This document shows, in pieces, positions 20,059-29,954 of a DNA stretch of 64,000 nt (its first letter is position 1; every line of letters starts with the position of its first letter). The stretch is taken from NCBI GenBank assembly GCA_964512225.1, contig CAZEKB010000001.1:1-64000 (forward strand). The letters are read 5' to 3'. The notes under the pieces are model-generated. The model was not told the origin of the DNA. It searched no databases and saw only the letters and a program-made list of their open reading frames with translations. The position numbers and the translations under genes are program-made. This DNA is from CAZEKB01 sp964512225. GTDB taxonomy: Bacteria; Myxococcota_A; UBA796; UBA9615.

Positions 20059-20577
20059 ATGCGCACGCTCCCCGGCTCCCACGCCCTCACCGCGCTCGCC
20101 TGCGCGCTCCTGCTCGGGGCCTGCGCCACGCTGGGCGGGCCCGGCAGCAACAAGGAACCCGACATGATGGTCGGGATGGTGCTGGACCCCGAGGGGAAGG
20201 CCATCCCCTTCGCGAAGGTCTCGGTCATCGCCGAGACGGCGGGTGAGAACGCCAAGCCCCTCAAGGGCGACGTGACCGACCCGTCCGGCGCGCGCGGCCT
20301 CGCCGTCACCACCGAAGGCGGCAAGTGGGTCGTCGACCACGTGAGCGACGACGCCGGCACCGACGCGGGCATGCCGCCGGGCTGGTACTACGAGGTCACG
20401 GTCTACAAGCCGGGCTACCACCCGTGGAAGGACTCCGTCCTCTACGAGCGGGGGACGTTGAAGGTCGACGTCACGCTCTACCCGGACACGATCGACATCG
20501 AGGATCTGGGCAGCGTCGTGGATACCAGCGTCGGCGACACGAACACGGGAACCGGCGTCCTGCGACAGGGTCAGTAA
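20059..20577 (+). CDS. lipoprotein with carboxypeptidase-regulatory-like Ig fold
   Basis: A 172-aa predicted lipoprotein (lipobox LLGAC, Cys ~22). The mature part resembles a carboxypeptidase-D regulatory-like beta-sandwich: VGMVLDPEGKAIPFAKVSV opens it and WYYEVTVYKPGYHPW, TLKVDVTLYP close it. Such domains are common in envelope proteins and bind or scaffold other proteins. It ends with Thr/Gly-rich DTNTGTG. It lies 6 nt before the first kinase gene and may be its periplasmic partner (inference). Confidence 0.75.
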   Translation: MRTLPGSHALTALACALLLGACATLGGPGSNKEPDMMVGMVLDPEGKAIPFAKVSVIAETAGENAKPLKGDVTDPSGARGLAVTTEGGKWVVDHVSDDAGTDAGMPPGWYYEVTVYKPGYHPWKDSVLYERGTLKVDVTLYPDTIDIEDLGSVVDTSVGDTNTGTGVLRQGQ

Positions 20578-20582
20578 TCCCC

Positions 20583-22538
20583 GTGACCGGTCCGAGCGGG
20601 CTCACGGGGGAGTTCCGCCTCCTCCACAAGATCGGCGAAGGGGGCATGGCCGACGTGTTCCTGGCCGAGCGCCTGGGGGACGACGGCTTCCGGACCCGCG
20701 TCGCGCTCAAGCGGCTGCATCGCGGCCTCGCGATGGACTCCTACTTCATTCGTCAGATCGTGCGCGAGGCCCGCCTCCTGGGCCAGCTCGAGCACGCCAA
20801 CATCGTGCGCGTCTTCGACCTGAAGCGCGTCGGCGACGAGTACTACGTGGTCATGGAGTTCGTGGACGGGATCGACCTCGCGGCGGTCGTGAAGGTCCAC
20901 CGGTCCCGCAAGACGCGCATCCCGCGGCCGTTCTTCTTCCACGTGGGCCTGAGCCTGGCGGAGGCCCTCTCCTACGCGCACTCGGCGGTGGACGAGGGGG
21001 GCAACCCCACGCCGCTGATCCACCGGGACATCAAGCCGAGCAACGTCATGCTCAGCCGCCGGGGGATCGTGAAGCTCACGGACTTCGGCATCGCGCACGT
21101 GGGCGACGGGTCCGTGACCGGCGGGCTGGTGCAGGGCACCGCGAACTACATGTCTCCCGAGCAGGCGTTCGGCGAGGAGCGGCTCTCGGCGGCGTCGGAC
21201 GTATACAGCCTGGGCGCCGTCTTCTACGAGATGCTCACGGGGCGGCCCCTGATCAACGGGGACAACTACCTCAAGGCGATCCACCAGGTCCGGGAACGCA
21301 AGGTGACCCTCGACGAGCTGGCCTCCCTGGGGGTGGAGCCCGGGCTGCGGATGGTCATCGCGAAGATGCTGAGCGCCGACCTCGCGGGCCGCTACGCGGA
21401 GATGGAGAGCGTCCGCAACGACCTGCAGTTCGTGGCCGACCGCCTCAAGATCGACCTGTCCTGGCACCGCATCCGCGCCTACGTGGGGCGCCTCATGGGG
21501 CTGCTCGGGCGCGCGCCGGGCCGGGCGACCCTCTCCGGCCTCACGGTGCCCGAAGAACTCGGCGGCCAGAAGCTGCTGCAGGCGGACTCCGCCGGGGGCG
21601 GCCCTGCCCCGTCGGGGCCGCCGACGCCGTCCACCCCCATGCCGGTCCGCCGCTCCGCCATCGAGGAGTCCGAGGTCACCCGCGCCGTCGCGAAGGACAT
21701 CCTCGAGGCGGGCGTCCGGGCCGTGGCCGAGGGCACGCCGGTCCCGTCGACGTCGCAGCCGCCGCCGTCCGTCCCCCCGCCGTCCGCGAACGTCCCCCGG
21801 CCCGCGATCCCGCCCACGCCGACCCCCGTGACCGCGCAGCCTCGGCCCGCGCTTCCGGACTCGATCTCGCCGCTGATCGGGGCACGGCCCGGGGCGGGGG
21901 AGCCGTCCGGCGAGAGCACCGTCGCGTTCACCCCCGCGGCCATCTCCGCGGCGGCTCAGGAGACCGCGGTGACCGGGGGCGGCGAGCGCACGGTCGCGGT
22001 CCCGCAGCCCGCCCCGATCGCGGGCCCGGGAGCCCGCGTCCCGGTCCCCGCGCCCCCGGCCGCGTCCGGTCCGACCCCCGAGGCGCCCAACAACTGGCAG
22101 GACGACACCGAGCGCACGCGCGTGTTCGACGGTCCGTCGCCTTCGGAGGCGGGGGTCTACGGCACCGACCAGAGCCGTCCGGCGCCCGCCCCCGCGCCCC
22201 GCCCCGCGGCCTCCGTGCCCGTGGGGCTGCCGCCGGGGGCGATGACGAGCGGGCACATCGAGGTCGTGCGTCGCCGGGGACGGCCCCCGGGTGAGCGACG
22301 TCGCAAGAAGCGCCGCAACCGTCGGCCGCCGATCTCCCCCCGCGTGATCGGCCTGCTGGTGGCGTCCGTGCTCTTCTTGCTCTCGGTCTTGTTCCTGTAC
22401 GTGTACGCGGTACGGTTCCAGGCCCACGCCGCCCCCGAGGACCTCCCCCCGGCGCTCGAAACGCGGGACCTTCCCGCCCCGGATCCGGGTATTCTCGGCC
22501 GCTCGATCGCCGTGCCCACGAACGCAGGACCCGCATGA
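20583..22538 (+). CDS. transmembrane Ser/Thr protein kinase, short extracytoplasmic tail
   Basis: A 651-aa Hanks-type kinase. The Gly loop KIGEGGMADVFLAE (~15), VALK, HRDIKPSNV (~147), DFGIA (~167) and the P+1 segment GTANYMSPEQ are intact, so it should be active. Residues ~330-580 are Pro/Ala/Thr-rich linker with many TP/SP sites that could be phosphorylated. A basic RRKKRRN stop-transfer patch and one membrane helix (~586-607) leave only ~40 residues outside. GTG start at 20583. It overlaps the next kinase by 4 bp, and the catalytic domains are clearly paralogous. Confidence 0.92.
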   Translation: MTGPSGLTGEFRLLHKIGEGGMADVFLAERLGDDGFRTRVALKRLHRGLAMDSYFIRQIVREARLLGQLEHANIVRVFDLKRVGDEYYVVMEFVDGIDLAAVVKVHRSRKTRIPRPFFFHVGLSLAEALSYAHSAVDEGGNPTPLIHRDIKPSNVMLSRRGIVKLTDFGIAHVGDGSVTGGLVQGTANYMSPEQAFGEERLSAASDVYSLGAVFYEMLTGRPLINGDNYLKAIHQVRERKVTLDELASLGVEPGLRMVIAKMLSADLAGRYAEMESVRNDLQFVADRLKIDLSWHRIRAYVGRLMGLLGRAPGRATLSGLTVPEELGGQKLLQADSAGGGPAPSGPPTPSTPMPVRRSAIEESEVTRAVAKDILEAGVRAVAEGTPVPSTSQPPPSVPPPSANVPRPAIPPTPTPVTAQPRPALPDSISPLIGARPGAGEPSGESTVAFTPAAISAAAQETAVTGGGERTVAVPQPAPIAGPGARVPVPAPPAASGPTPEAPNNWQDDTERTRVFDGPSPSEAGVYGTDQSRPAPAPAPRPAASVPVGLPPGAMTSGHIEVVRRRGRPPGERRRKKRRNRRPPISPRVIGLLVASVLFLLSVLFLYVYAVRFQAHAAPEDLPPALETRDLPAPDPGILGRSIAVPTNAGPA

Positions 22539-25500
22539 CCACGTTTCCCATGAAGCGAGGCGAGTTCAACCTCCTCCGCAAGATCGGCGAGGGGGGCATG
22601 GCCGAGGTGTTTCTCGCGGAGCGGGAGGGCGACGAGGACTTCAAGACCCTCGTGGCGCTCAAGCGGCTCCACGGCGGCTTCGCCCTGGACCAGTACTTCA
22701 TCCGCCAGCTCGTCCAGGAGGCCCGGCTGCTCGGGCAGCTCCAGCACAGCAACGTCGTGCGCGTACACGACCTGCGCCGGATCGACGACGAGTACTACAT
22801 CGTCATGGAGTACATCGACGGCATCGACCTCGCGCAGGCGGTGCACGTCCACCGTGAGCGCGGGCTCCGGTTCCCGCTGTCGATCTTCTTCCACATCGCC
22901 CTGTCGCTCTGCGAGGCCCTCGACTTCGCGCACACCGCGCTCGACCTCGAGGGGCGTCCGATCCGGCTCATCCACCGGGACATCAAGCCCAGCAACGTCC
23001 TGATCAGCAACCGCGGCGTCGTCAAGCTCACCGACTTCGGCATCGCGCGCGTGGGGGACACCTCGAACACGGGCTCGGTGGTCAAGGGCACGGCGAACTA
23101 CATGTCGCCGGAGCAGGCCGCGGGGGAGCAGAACCTCACGGCCGCGTCGGACATCTTCAGCCTCGGCGCGGTCTTCTGGGAGATCCTGACCCTCACGAAG
23201 CTGGTGCCCGGCAGCAACTACCTCAACGTCATCAACTCCATCAAGGAGCTGAACGTCGGGCTCAAGGACATCACCAAGAAGGGCATCGAGCCCGGCCTGC
23301 GGATGATCCTGCTGCGGATGCTCGCGCGGAAGCGGGAGCTCCGGTACCAGAACATGGGGCTGGTCCTGAAGGACCTGCGCTTCGTCGCCGAGCAGATGAA
23401 GGTGGACCTGTCGCCCTCGCACCTGCGCGAGTACATGGCGAAGATCACGAACCTGGCCCGCGACGCCGCCGCGCGCATGGCCGAGGACTCGAACATCAAG
23501 GACCTGCGCGGCCTGGGGAAGCCCGCGGACGACGCTCCGCCGACCCCCGTCACGCCCGTCCCGGGGCCCCCCCCCGTGGCCGAGGACGACGAGACCCGCC
23601 CGCCCGACGCAGCCGCGTTGGCAGCCGCCGGAGCCGCCGCGGCGGCCGCGGCCCCGAGCGAGGATCGGGCGTTCCAGGACAGCGTCGCGGCGCTTCGGGC
23701 CCTGGTCCAGTCCGGGACCGCCCCGGTGGCGGGCTCGCGCGGCAGCGACTCCGCCCGCCCCATCGCGGTGGCGCCGCCGCCGATCCCGCCCACGTCGGCC
23801 GACCGCACCGGTCCGAAGATGGAGCGATCCCGTCCCCCGACCGGCGGGGGAGCGCCCAAGCGGCCCCCGACCCCGACCCCCCGGTCGTTGCCCTCGGTGC
23901 CGGGCCCGGGCGTGATGTCTCCTCCGTCGGCCACGGGGCTCAAGGTCGCCAAGGACCTCGCCGCAATGACCGCGAGCGCCGCCTCCCGGCCGCCGCCGGT
24001 GCCCGCGCCGCCCCGCACCGGCCCGCGACCGGCCCCCCCGCCGGCCGGCCCCGCCTCGGTGCAGACCGATCCTCGCGGCCGGGCCGTTCCCCCGCCGAAG
24101 GCTCCGGCTCCGCCCCGGCGGTTCGGGGCCCCGACGGCGAACACGCTCGACGGGGTCGACTCCGGCCGTCGACCCGCGCCCAATGCGCCCCCCTCCTTCT
24201 CGGGAGGCCGCGTCACGCGGCTGCCGCCCACGACGGGCGGACGCGTGCGGTCGGTGGATCGCGATGTCCCCGCGGCCGCCGCCACGACGGGGGAGCACCG
24301 GCCCGCCCCCGTCGCCCCCGCGGCGACGCCCCCGCCCCACGTGAGCCCGCCTCCGATCGGAGCGGGCGAGACGCGGGGGATGAAGAGCGCCGCCTTCGTC
24401 GCGCCGGACGACGACTACGACGACTTCGACGAGTACGAGGCGACCCGCCGCAAGAACCAGCGTGTACTGCGTGTGGGCGCGATCCTCGCCGCGATCATCA
24501 TCGTCGCCATCCTCATCATCCTCCTCCCCGGCAAGCCCGAGCCCGAGGGTCCGGTGGTGGCCGACGAGCCCGCCGTCGAGGACCCGCCGAGCGTGGACGA
24601 TCCCTTCCGCGCGGCCGCCGAGTCGGGGGCGACCGAGGACGGTGACGGAGCGGCCGAAGCCTCCGACGCGATCGCCGATCCCCTGCCGCCACGACCCGAT
24701 CGCACCGCCGACTCGACGTCGAGCGCGCCCGCTCCCACGGGGACGACCCGCGAGACGCCCCGGGCCACCACCCGCGACTCCTACCGAGACACGTCGACCC
24801 GGGACACGTCCTCCCGGACGGCGGATCGGGACACGTCGTCTTCTCGGGATACGTACCGGGACACGTCGTCGTCTCGGGACACGTCGTCTTCTCGGGATAC
24901 GTACCGGGACACGTCGTCTTCTCGGGATACGTCGTCTCGGGATACATACCGCGACACGTCCTCCCGGGACACGTCGAGCTCCTCCACGGCGCCGTCCTCC
25001 TACTCCGACTCCGACTACTCGGCGTCGGACTCTTCGGACGACACCTCCACCGCCTCGTCGAGCTCGTCGAGCTCCTCCAGCGACTGGGACGACGCCACCG
25101 ACGACGGCAGCGCGGCCGAGTGGAGCCCGAGCTCCTACGGGGACTACGCCGAGGCGGGCTCGGACTCCGGGGAGGACGACTGGGTGGACACGGACTCCAG
25201 CAGCGACCTCGCGTCGCCGTACGCCACGGACGAGCCGGACGACGGCGGGGCGGTCGCCGCGGGCGCGGCCGCCGACCAGGGCGCGGAGATGGTCCGCAGC
25301 AACCTCGCCGACATGAGCGCGCGGGCGCGCCGCGGGCGCCTCGAGGCCGGTGAGATGGACGCCTTGGGCGACATCCCCACCGGCACCGCCGAGTACCGGC
25401 CCAGCCGCGCGCTGATGCTCGCGCAGTACGAGGCCACCGGGGACCAGCAGCGCCACTGCGAGATGGCTCGTCAGGTCGTGGGGTCGCGCGAGAGCCGCGC

Positions 25501-25831
25501 CGATCCGCAGTTCAACCTCGAGCTGGGCAAGTGCCTGCTGCGCCAGGGCAGCTACCAGGACGCGCTGGAGGTGGCCCGCGTCGCGGAGCAGAACGCCCAG
25601 GACATCCCGTCGCGCATCCGCACGGACCGCCAGCTGAAGATCTGGGAGGTCCAGGCGAAGGCTTACAAGGGGCTCTATCAGACCACGGAAAACCTTGATT
25701 ACATTGACGATTCCATTGTGGTCTGGAAGCGTTACTTGAATATGGCGAAGCACACGTATCGCCAGCGCGAAGCCGACCAGGCGGGCGACGAGATCCGCGC
25801 GCTGACGGACCTCGCCCGGGGCGCCCTTTGA
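22535..25831 (+). CDS. transmembrane Ser/Thr protein kinase with large repeat-bearing extracytoplasmic region
   Basis: A 1098-aa Hanks-type kinase, paralogue of the gene before it. Gly loop KIGEGGMAEVFLAE, HRDIKPSNV (~147), DFGIA (~167), GTANYMSPEQ. A long Pro/Ala-rich linker (~335-620) leads to a membrane helix (~645-666). Outside lie an acidic stretch, an RDTSSS/RDTYRD repeat array (~746-816), a Ser/Asp-rich run, and a helical, TPR-like C-terminus (~925-1098) that could sense or bind envelope partners. The last ~150 bp are AT-richer than the rest. It overlaps the following lipoprotein gene by 4 bp (TTGA), so the two are likely functional partners. Confidence 0.92.
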   Translation: MTTFPMKRGEFNLLRKIGEGGMAEVFLAEREGDEDFKTLVALKRLHGGFALDQYFIRQLVQEARLLGQLQHSNVVRVHDLRRIDDEYYIVMEYIDGIDLAQAVHVHRERGLRFPLSIFFHIALSLCEALDFAHTALDLEGRPIRLIHRDIKPSNVLISNRGVVKLTDFGIARVGDTSNTGSVVKGTANYMSPEQAAGEQNLTAASDIFSLGAVFWEILTLTKLVPGSNYLNVINSIKELNVGLKDITKKGIEPGLRMILLRMLARKRELRYQNMGLVLKDLRFVAEQMKVDLSPSHLREYMAKITNLARDAAARMAEDSNIKDLRGLGKPADDAPPTPVTPVPGPPPVAEDDETRPPDAAALAAAGAAAAAAAPSEDRAFQDSVAALRALVQSGTAPVAGSRGSDSARPIAVAPPPIPPTSADRTGPKMERSRPPTGGGAPKRPPTPTPRSLPSVPGPGVMSPPSATGLKVAKDLAAMTASAASRPPPVPAPPRTGPRPAPPPAGPASVQTDPRGRAVPPPKAPAPPRRFGAPTANTLDGVDSGRRPAPNAPPSFSGGRVTRLPPTTGGRVRSVDRDVPAAAATTGEHRPAPVAPAATPPPHVSPPPIGAGETRGMKSAAFVAPDDDYDDFDEYEATRRKNQRVLRVGAILAAIIIVAILIILLPGKPEPEGPVVADEPAVEDPPSVDDPFRAAAESGATEDGDGAAEASDAIADPLPPRPDRTADSTSSAPAPTGTTRETPRATTRDSYRDTSTRDTSSRTADRDTSSSRDTYRDTSSSRDTSSSRDTYRDTSSSRDTSSRDTYRDTSSRDTSSSSTAPSSYSDSDYSASDSSDDTSTASSSSSSSSSDWDDATDDGSAAEWSPSSYGDYAEAGSDSGEDDWVDTDSSSDLASPYATDEPDDGGAVAAGAAADQGAEMVRSNLADMSARARRGRLEAGEMDALGDIPTGTAEYRPSRALMLAQYEATGDQQRHCEMARQVVGSRESRADPQFNLELGKCLLRQGSYQDALEVARVAEQNAQDIPSRIRTDRQLKIWEVQAKAYKGLYQTTENLDYIDDSIVVWKRYLNMAKHTYRQREADQAGDEIRALTDLARGAL
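24773..24982 (+). repeat. in-frame RDT/S-rich coding repeats in the second kinase
   Basis: About a dozen degenerate copies of a 12-18-nt unit (core GGGACACGTC or GGGATACGT) encode RDTSSS and RDTYRD blocks. Alternation of charged and Ser/Thr/Tyr residues suggests a flexible spacer crossing the periplasm or a multi-phosphorylatable stretch. Copy number may vary between strains. Confidence 0.85.
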
Positions 25832-27408
25832 GCTCCGAAGGGTCGGCGGCGGGCCTGTCTTCGCTCGCCGCCGCGACCCTGCTGACCCTCGCCTTCCTCG
25901 CCCCCGCCTGCTCGGGCCCTTCCCCCTCGGGTCCCTCCGAGAGCACCGAGGCGCACGTCGACGCGGCGGCCGTCACGGCCCTGGTGGCCGACTCCTGGCC
26001 CGCGCTGGCGGCCCGGGACCCCGCGACCGTCACCGCGCTCCTGGACGCTCCCGGCGGCGGGGGCTGGCTCGCTCTCTTCCACGGCGACCTGGACCGGGCC
26101 GAGCGGGCGTTCACCGCCGCCGGCGAGGCCCCCGGGGCACGCCTCGGGCTGGCGCGCGTGCACCTGGCGCGCGCCGCCTACCTGCGCGAGGCCGCGTCCC
26201 TGCACGCCGACGCCGCGCTGGAGTTGGCCCGCTGGCGGCGGGATCACGCCGACGGGGTGCGTCCCGGCGCCTACGATCTGCTCGCCGCCGCGCTCGCCGC
26301 GACCGCCCGCGCGGGGGACGTGGACGAGGCCGAGCGAGACGGGTTCCTGGACGCGGCCGTCGAGGGCCTCCGGGGGGGGCGCCCGGGGGCGGATCTGCAG
26401 GTCGGGAAGGCACTCGGGGCGCTCGCGAACCGACGCTCGGAGGCCGAAGACCCCGCCCGGGCGGAGCCCCCCGGCGAGCTTCCGGACGCCTACCGAGCGC
26501 GGCTGAGCTTCGCCGCGGAGATCGCCGCGGGCCTCCCGGGCGAGCTCGGTCCGGCGGCCTGGGACGCGCCGGACTTCCTGGACCCCCGAGGCCAGGACGG
26601 CTCCGGCCTCCGGTTCGACGCCGAGGTGCGCGACTCCGTCCCGGTCGTGGCGGCCGCCCGCGGGCACCTGCGGGCCGCGTGGCTGCTGGCCGCCGAGCTC
26701 CCCGGGCCCGGGTCCGTCGTGCAGGCCGCCGTCGAGGCCGCCTGGGGGGCCGAGCTGCCCGCGCCGCTGCGAGACCTCGCCCCGACGTCGGAGGGCGACG
26801 GTCTGCCCGCGTGGACCGCGCTGTTCCTGTCTCCCGCCGCCGACGCCGAGGACTGGGCGGCCTACTGGGGCGACGGGGACGCGCAGACGTTCGCCGCGCG
26901 CTGGGTCGCCGTCTTCCAGCCGGGGCCCGAGGACGCGGACGCCATGGCGGTCGTGGACGGCCTCCTGCGCCGCGGCGAGGACCGTCGCGCGCGGCTGCGC
27001 GACGCCCTCGTGGCCGGGGTGCCCCCGGACGGCGCGTCCCTGGTCGACGATCTCGACCTCGCGCGTCGGCTCGGGGATCGCGTCCTGCGCACGCGCATGG
27101 TGCAGCTCGTGGACGCGGGCCACGCCGCGCCCGCGAAGCGGCTGGGCGATCGGTCGCTCGACCCGAACCCGGGGGCGAAGGGGGGCGCGCCCGACTCCCG
27201 GGAGACGCGCGTGTCCCATCGAAACGATCGGGCGTTCTTGATCGCCCTCGCGCGGTGTCTGCACCGAGCCGGGCAGACCGGGGCGGCGCTCGCCTACATC
27301 CACCCCCTCGCGAAGGCCGATGCGCGCCTGCGAGGCGTCGAGCACTACCTCGGACGCCTCGACGCGGCGAGCTCGATCGGGGTCGCCGGGAAGGCCTCTC
27401 AGCTGTGA
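25828..27408 (+). CDS. helical-repeat lipoprotein coupled to the kinase
   Basis: A 526-aa predicted lipoprotein: signal peptide with lipobox LAPAC (Cys ~28). The rest is Ala/Arg/Asp-rich and helical, resembling TPR solenoids (LFHGDLDRAERAFTAAGEA; LARCLHRAGQTGAALAYIH), with no named domain. The TTG start sits in the TTGA overlap with the kinase stop, so they are translationally coupled; it may pair with the kinase's TPR-like outer region (inference). A possible upstream start was not needed because the signal peptide fits. Confidence 0.72.
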   Translation: MSSEGSAAGLSSLAAATLLTLAFLAPACSGPSPSGPSESTEAHVDAAAVTALVADSWPALAARDPATVTALLDAPGGGGWLALFHGDLDRAERAFTAAGEAPGARLGLARVHLARAAYLREAASLHADAALELARWRRDHADGVRPGAYDLLAAALAATARAGDVDEAERDGFLDAAVEGLRGGRPGADLQVGKALGALANRRSEAEDPARAEPPGELPDAYRARLSFAAEIAAGLPGELGPAAWDAPDFLDPRGQDGSGLRFDAEVRDSVPVVAAARGHLRAAWLLAAELPGPGSVVQAAVEAAWGAELPAPLRDLAPTSEGDGLPAWTALFLSPAADAEDWAAYWGDGDAQTFAARWVAVFQPGPEDADAMAVVDGLLRRGEDRRARLRDALVAGVPPDGASLVDDLDLARRLGDRVLRTRMVQLVDAGHAAPAKRLGDRSLDPNPGAKGGAPDSRETRVSHRNDRAFLIALARCLHRAGQTGAALAYIHPLAKADARLRGVEHYLGRLDAASSIGVAGKASQL

Positions 27409-27487
27409 TTTCGAGACTCCCCGCGCGCGCGGCTTGGTCCCGGCGCTGGCGAAACCGGCCGGGATCCGGCAGATTTAGCCGTCGCGG

Positions 27488-29059
27488 ATGAGGCTCGGGG
27501 AGACGATGCAGAGACCTGCCGGATCAGCAGCGGTGTTCACGCTGCTCGCAGCCGTCGCCTTCGCCTCCCCGGGCGCGGCCGAAGATCCGTTCGAGTACGC
27601 CGAAGACGAGCTCGCCTTCACGCTCAACCCGCTGCACGAGTCCTCCATGGCGGAGACGCGGCTCAACGAGCTGCTGTTCGAGTCGCTGTGGGGGCCGGGC
27701 TACGACGGGTCGCCCGAGCCGCGCCTCGCCGACGCCTACGAAGTGAGCGAGGACAAGAAGTCGATCACGATCTTCTTGCGGGAGAGCGTGAGCTGGTCCG
27801 ACGGTCGCCCGTTCACGGCGAAGGACGTCGTCTTCACGATCCGGGCGTACCAGCACCCCAAGACGGCGTCGCCGGACCGGAGCCGGCTCGCGTTCGTGAA
27901 GAAAGCCGAAGAGAAGGGCGAGTTCACGGTCAAGGTCACGTTCGTCGACCCCGAGCCGAACCCGCTCGAGAAGTTCTACTTCAAGATCCTCCCGTCCCAC
28001 CGGTTCGACGGCCCCGCTGTCGAGCGATCGAACCCCTTCTGGTACAAGCCGATCGGCACCGGGCCGTACAAGCTCGCGACCCAGGACATCGGCACCTGGA
28101 GCCTGCTCCCCAACAAGGACGCCCTGCGCAAGCCGGAGATCCGCACGGTCAAGGTCCGTGAGATGCCGGACAAGAACCAGCAGGTGAGCTCGCTCGGCTA
28201 CGGCTACATCCAGGCGATGGTGAACGTGCCCGCGCAGTACCTCGCGGAGGTGGAGCGGTCCCGCAACGCCGACCTCATTCCCTACCAGGGCAAGTCGTGG
28301 TGGTACCTCGGCCTGAATACGAAGCACCCGGTGCTCCAGAACGTCGCGGTGCGCTCGGCGATCGCCCGCGCGGTGAACGTCGACGAAGCCCTCGGGCTCA
28401 TCGGCGAGGGCTATCGGATCTCCGGGCCGTTCGTGCCCAGCAGCAAGTTCTACAACCACAGCGAAACCGTCCCCCTCGTGAGGACGGACACGGCCGAAGC
28501 CGCGGCCCTGATGCAGCAGGCGGGGTTCGACGACGCGTCGGGCACGTGGACCAACCGCAAGGGCGAGCCGCTGACGCTGCGGCTCTTCTATCGCTCGGGC
28601 ATGGGCGAGTCCGGGCAGACCGTCGCGCTGAACGTGCAGTCGCAGCTCCGTCGCTTCGGCGTCCAGGCGTCCGACCCGGTGGCCATGGACAAGTCGGTGT
28701 GGAACGAGAAGGTGTTCGGGGCGAAGGAGTTCGACATCGTCCTGGACAGCTGGTCCTTCGACGAGAACGAGAACATCTTCGACCTCTTCCACAGCGGCGG
28801 GACGCAGAACTTCATCACCTACAAGAGCAAGGACGTCGACGATCTCCTCGCGAAGGCGATGGCGGAGACCGACCCCACCGCGAAGGTGGCGTACATGAAG
28901 GAGGTGCACCGCCTCCTCGCCCAGGACCAGCCGTACGTCTTCCTGTGGACCCTGCGGAACTACACGGCGCTGCGACGCGAGGTCGAGAGCGTCTTCGTGC
29001 AGCCCTTCTACTACTTCACCCAGTTCCCCGACTGGCGGATGGTCCCGTCCGACGAGTGA
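27488..29059 (+). CDS. ABC transporter substrate-binding protein, SBP_bac_5 family
   Basis: A 523-aa periplasmic oligopeptide/dipeptide-type binding protein. The signal peptide ends near ASPGAAEDP (~30). Family features: LNELLFESLW, PRLADAYEVSED, FTAKDVVFTIRAY, GTGPYKL, VRSAIARAVN. Ligand may be peptides, nickel, glycosides or others. First gene of a five-gene importer operon. Two ATGs (27488, 27506) are possible; the second has GGGGAG only 3 nt away, so the first is kept. Confidence 0.9.
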   Translation: MRLGETMQRPAGSAAVFTLLAAVAFASPGAAEDPFEYAEDELAFTLNPLHESSMAETRLNELLFESLWGPGYDGSPEPRLADAYEVSEDKKSITIFLRESVSWSDGRPFTAKDVVFTIRAYQHPKTASPDRSRLAFVKKAEEKGEFTVKVTFVDPEPNPLEKFYFKILPSHRFDGPAVERSNPFWYKPIGTGPYKLATQDIGTWSLLPNKDALRKPEIRTVKVREMPDKNQQVSSLGYGYIQAMVNVPAQYLAEVERSRNADLIPYQGKSWWYLGLNTKHPVLQNVAVRSAIARAVNVDEALGLIGEGYRISGPFVPSSKFYNHSETVPLVRTDTAEAAALMQQAGFDDASGTWTNRKGEPLTLRLFYRSGMGESGQTVALNVQSQLRRFGVQASDPVAMDKSVWNEKVFGAKEFDIVLDSWSFDENENIFDLFHSGGTQNFITYKSKDVDDLLAKAMAETDPTAKVAYMKEVHRLLAQDQPYVFLWTLRNYTALRREVESVFVQPFYYFTQFPDWRMVPSDE

Positions 29060-29084
29060 CCCCGCCGGCACCTCGGGGCGTCTG

Positions 29085-29954
29085 ATGCCGCCCGCCGTCC
29101 GAGTGGCCGCCTCGCGCTTGGCGACGTTCGCCGCGGTCGTCTTCGCGTCCTCGGTCGTCTTCGGCGCCCTCCTCTGGTTCACGCCGGGCTCGCCCGCCCG
29201 CAGCCACGACGGCCCCGGTTCGTTCCTGGGCTGGGTGGGCTCGTTCTGGCGGGGCGCCGTCACCGCGGACATGGGCCGCAGCTACCGCGGGTACCCCGTC
29301 GACGAGATGGTGCTGCGCGGCGCGGGCCGGACGCTGCCCCTGATCGCGGCGGCGGTCCTGCTCGCCGTCCTGCTCTCGGCGGGCCTGGTGCTCCTGCGCA
29401 ACGTGGGGACCGGACGGAGCGGGCGGGTCCTGTTCGCAGCGGTGGGGGCCCTGTCGCCCACGCCCGTCTTCCTGCTGGCCTACCTCGCGCTGGTGCTGCT
29501 CGCCGTCCCGCCCGAGGGGCCGGGGCTGTGGGCCGCGGCCATCGCCGTGCTCGCGCTGGGCGACGGGATGCTCGGAGAGATCGCGCGCGGGCTCGACGCC
29601 GCGGTGCGGGGCCTGCTCGACCGCGACTTCGTCCACTCGGCGCGGCTCCGGGGGTTCCCGGTGTGGCGTCGGCTCCTGCCGCACCTGGTCCTGCCGACGG
29701 CGCAGCTCGTCGCCGATCGCGGCGCCTACCTGGTGGGCGGGGTGCTGGTGCTGGAGATGGTGCTCGGGGTCCAGGGCCTCGGGCTGATCGGGTACAAGGC
29801 CGCCGCTCACGCCGACTTCCCGCTGCTGATCGCGATCACGGTGTTCGTCACCGCGGTCGTCGCGGGGATGCAGCTCGGCGTCGACCTGCTCCGGCTGGGC
29901 GTCGACCCCCGGGTCCGCAAGGATCGCCGCTCGCGCCGACGGGAGACCCGATGA
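29085..29954 (+). CDS. ABC transporter permease (DppB/OppB-like)
   Basis: A 289-aa inner-membrane permease with about six membrane segments and the ATPase-contacting EAA-like loop (RDFVHSARLRGFPVWRRLLPH ends in a proline-rich turn, ~185-205). A soluble loop after the first helix (SFWRGAVTADMGRSYRGYPV) is the usual DppB feature. It is shorter than most DppB proteins (~340 aa). Overlaps the second permease by 4 bp. Confidence 0.88.
   Translation: MPPAVRVAASRLATFAAVVFASSVVFGALLWFTPGSPARSHDGPGSFLGWVGSFWRGAVTADMGRSYRGYPVDEMVLRGAGRTLPLIAAAVLLAVLLSAGLVLLRNVGTGRSGRVLFAAVGALSPTPVFLLAYLALVLLAVPPEGPGLWAAAIAVLALGDGMLGEIARGLDAAVRGLLDRDFVHSARLRGFPVWRRLLPHLVLPTAQLVADRGAYLVGGVLVLEMVLGVQGLGLIGYKAAAHADFPLLIAITVFVTAVVAGMQLGVDLLRLGVDPRVRKDRRSRRRETR

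Noticed and set aside
24773..24982. CRISPR-like short repeats
   Set aside because: Units are contiguous, degenerate and in-frame inside a kinase gene, without unique spacers.
22157..25753. Long minus-strand frame opposite the second kinase
   Set aside because: Antisense to an intact kinase gene; composition is Arg/Gly/Val low-complexity.
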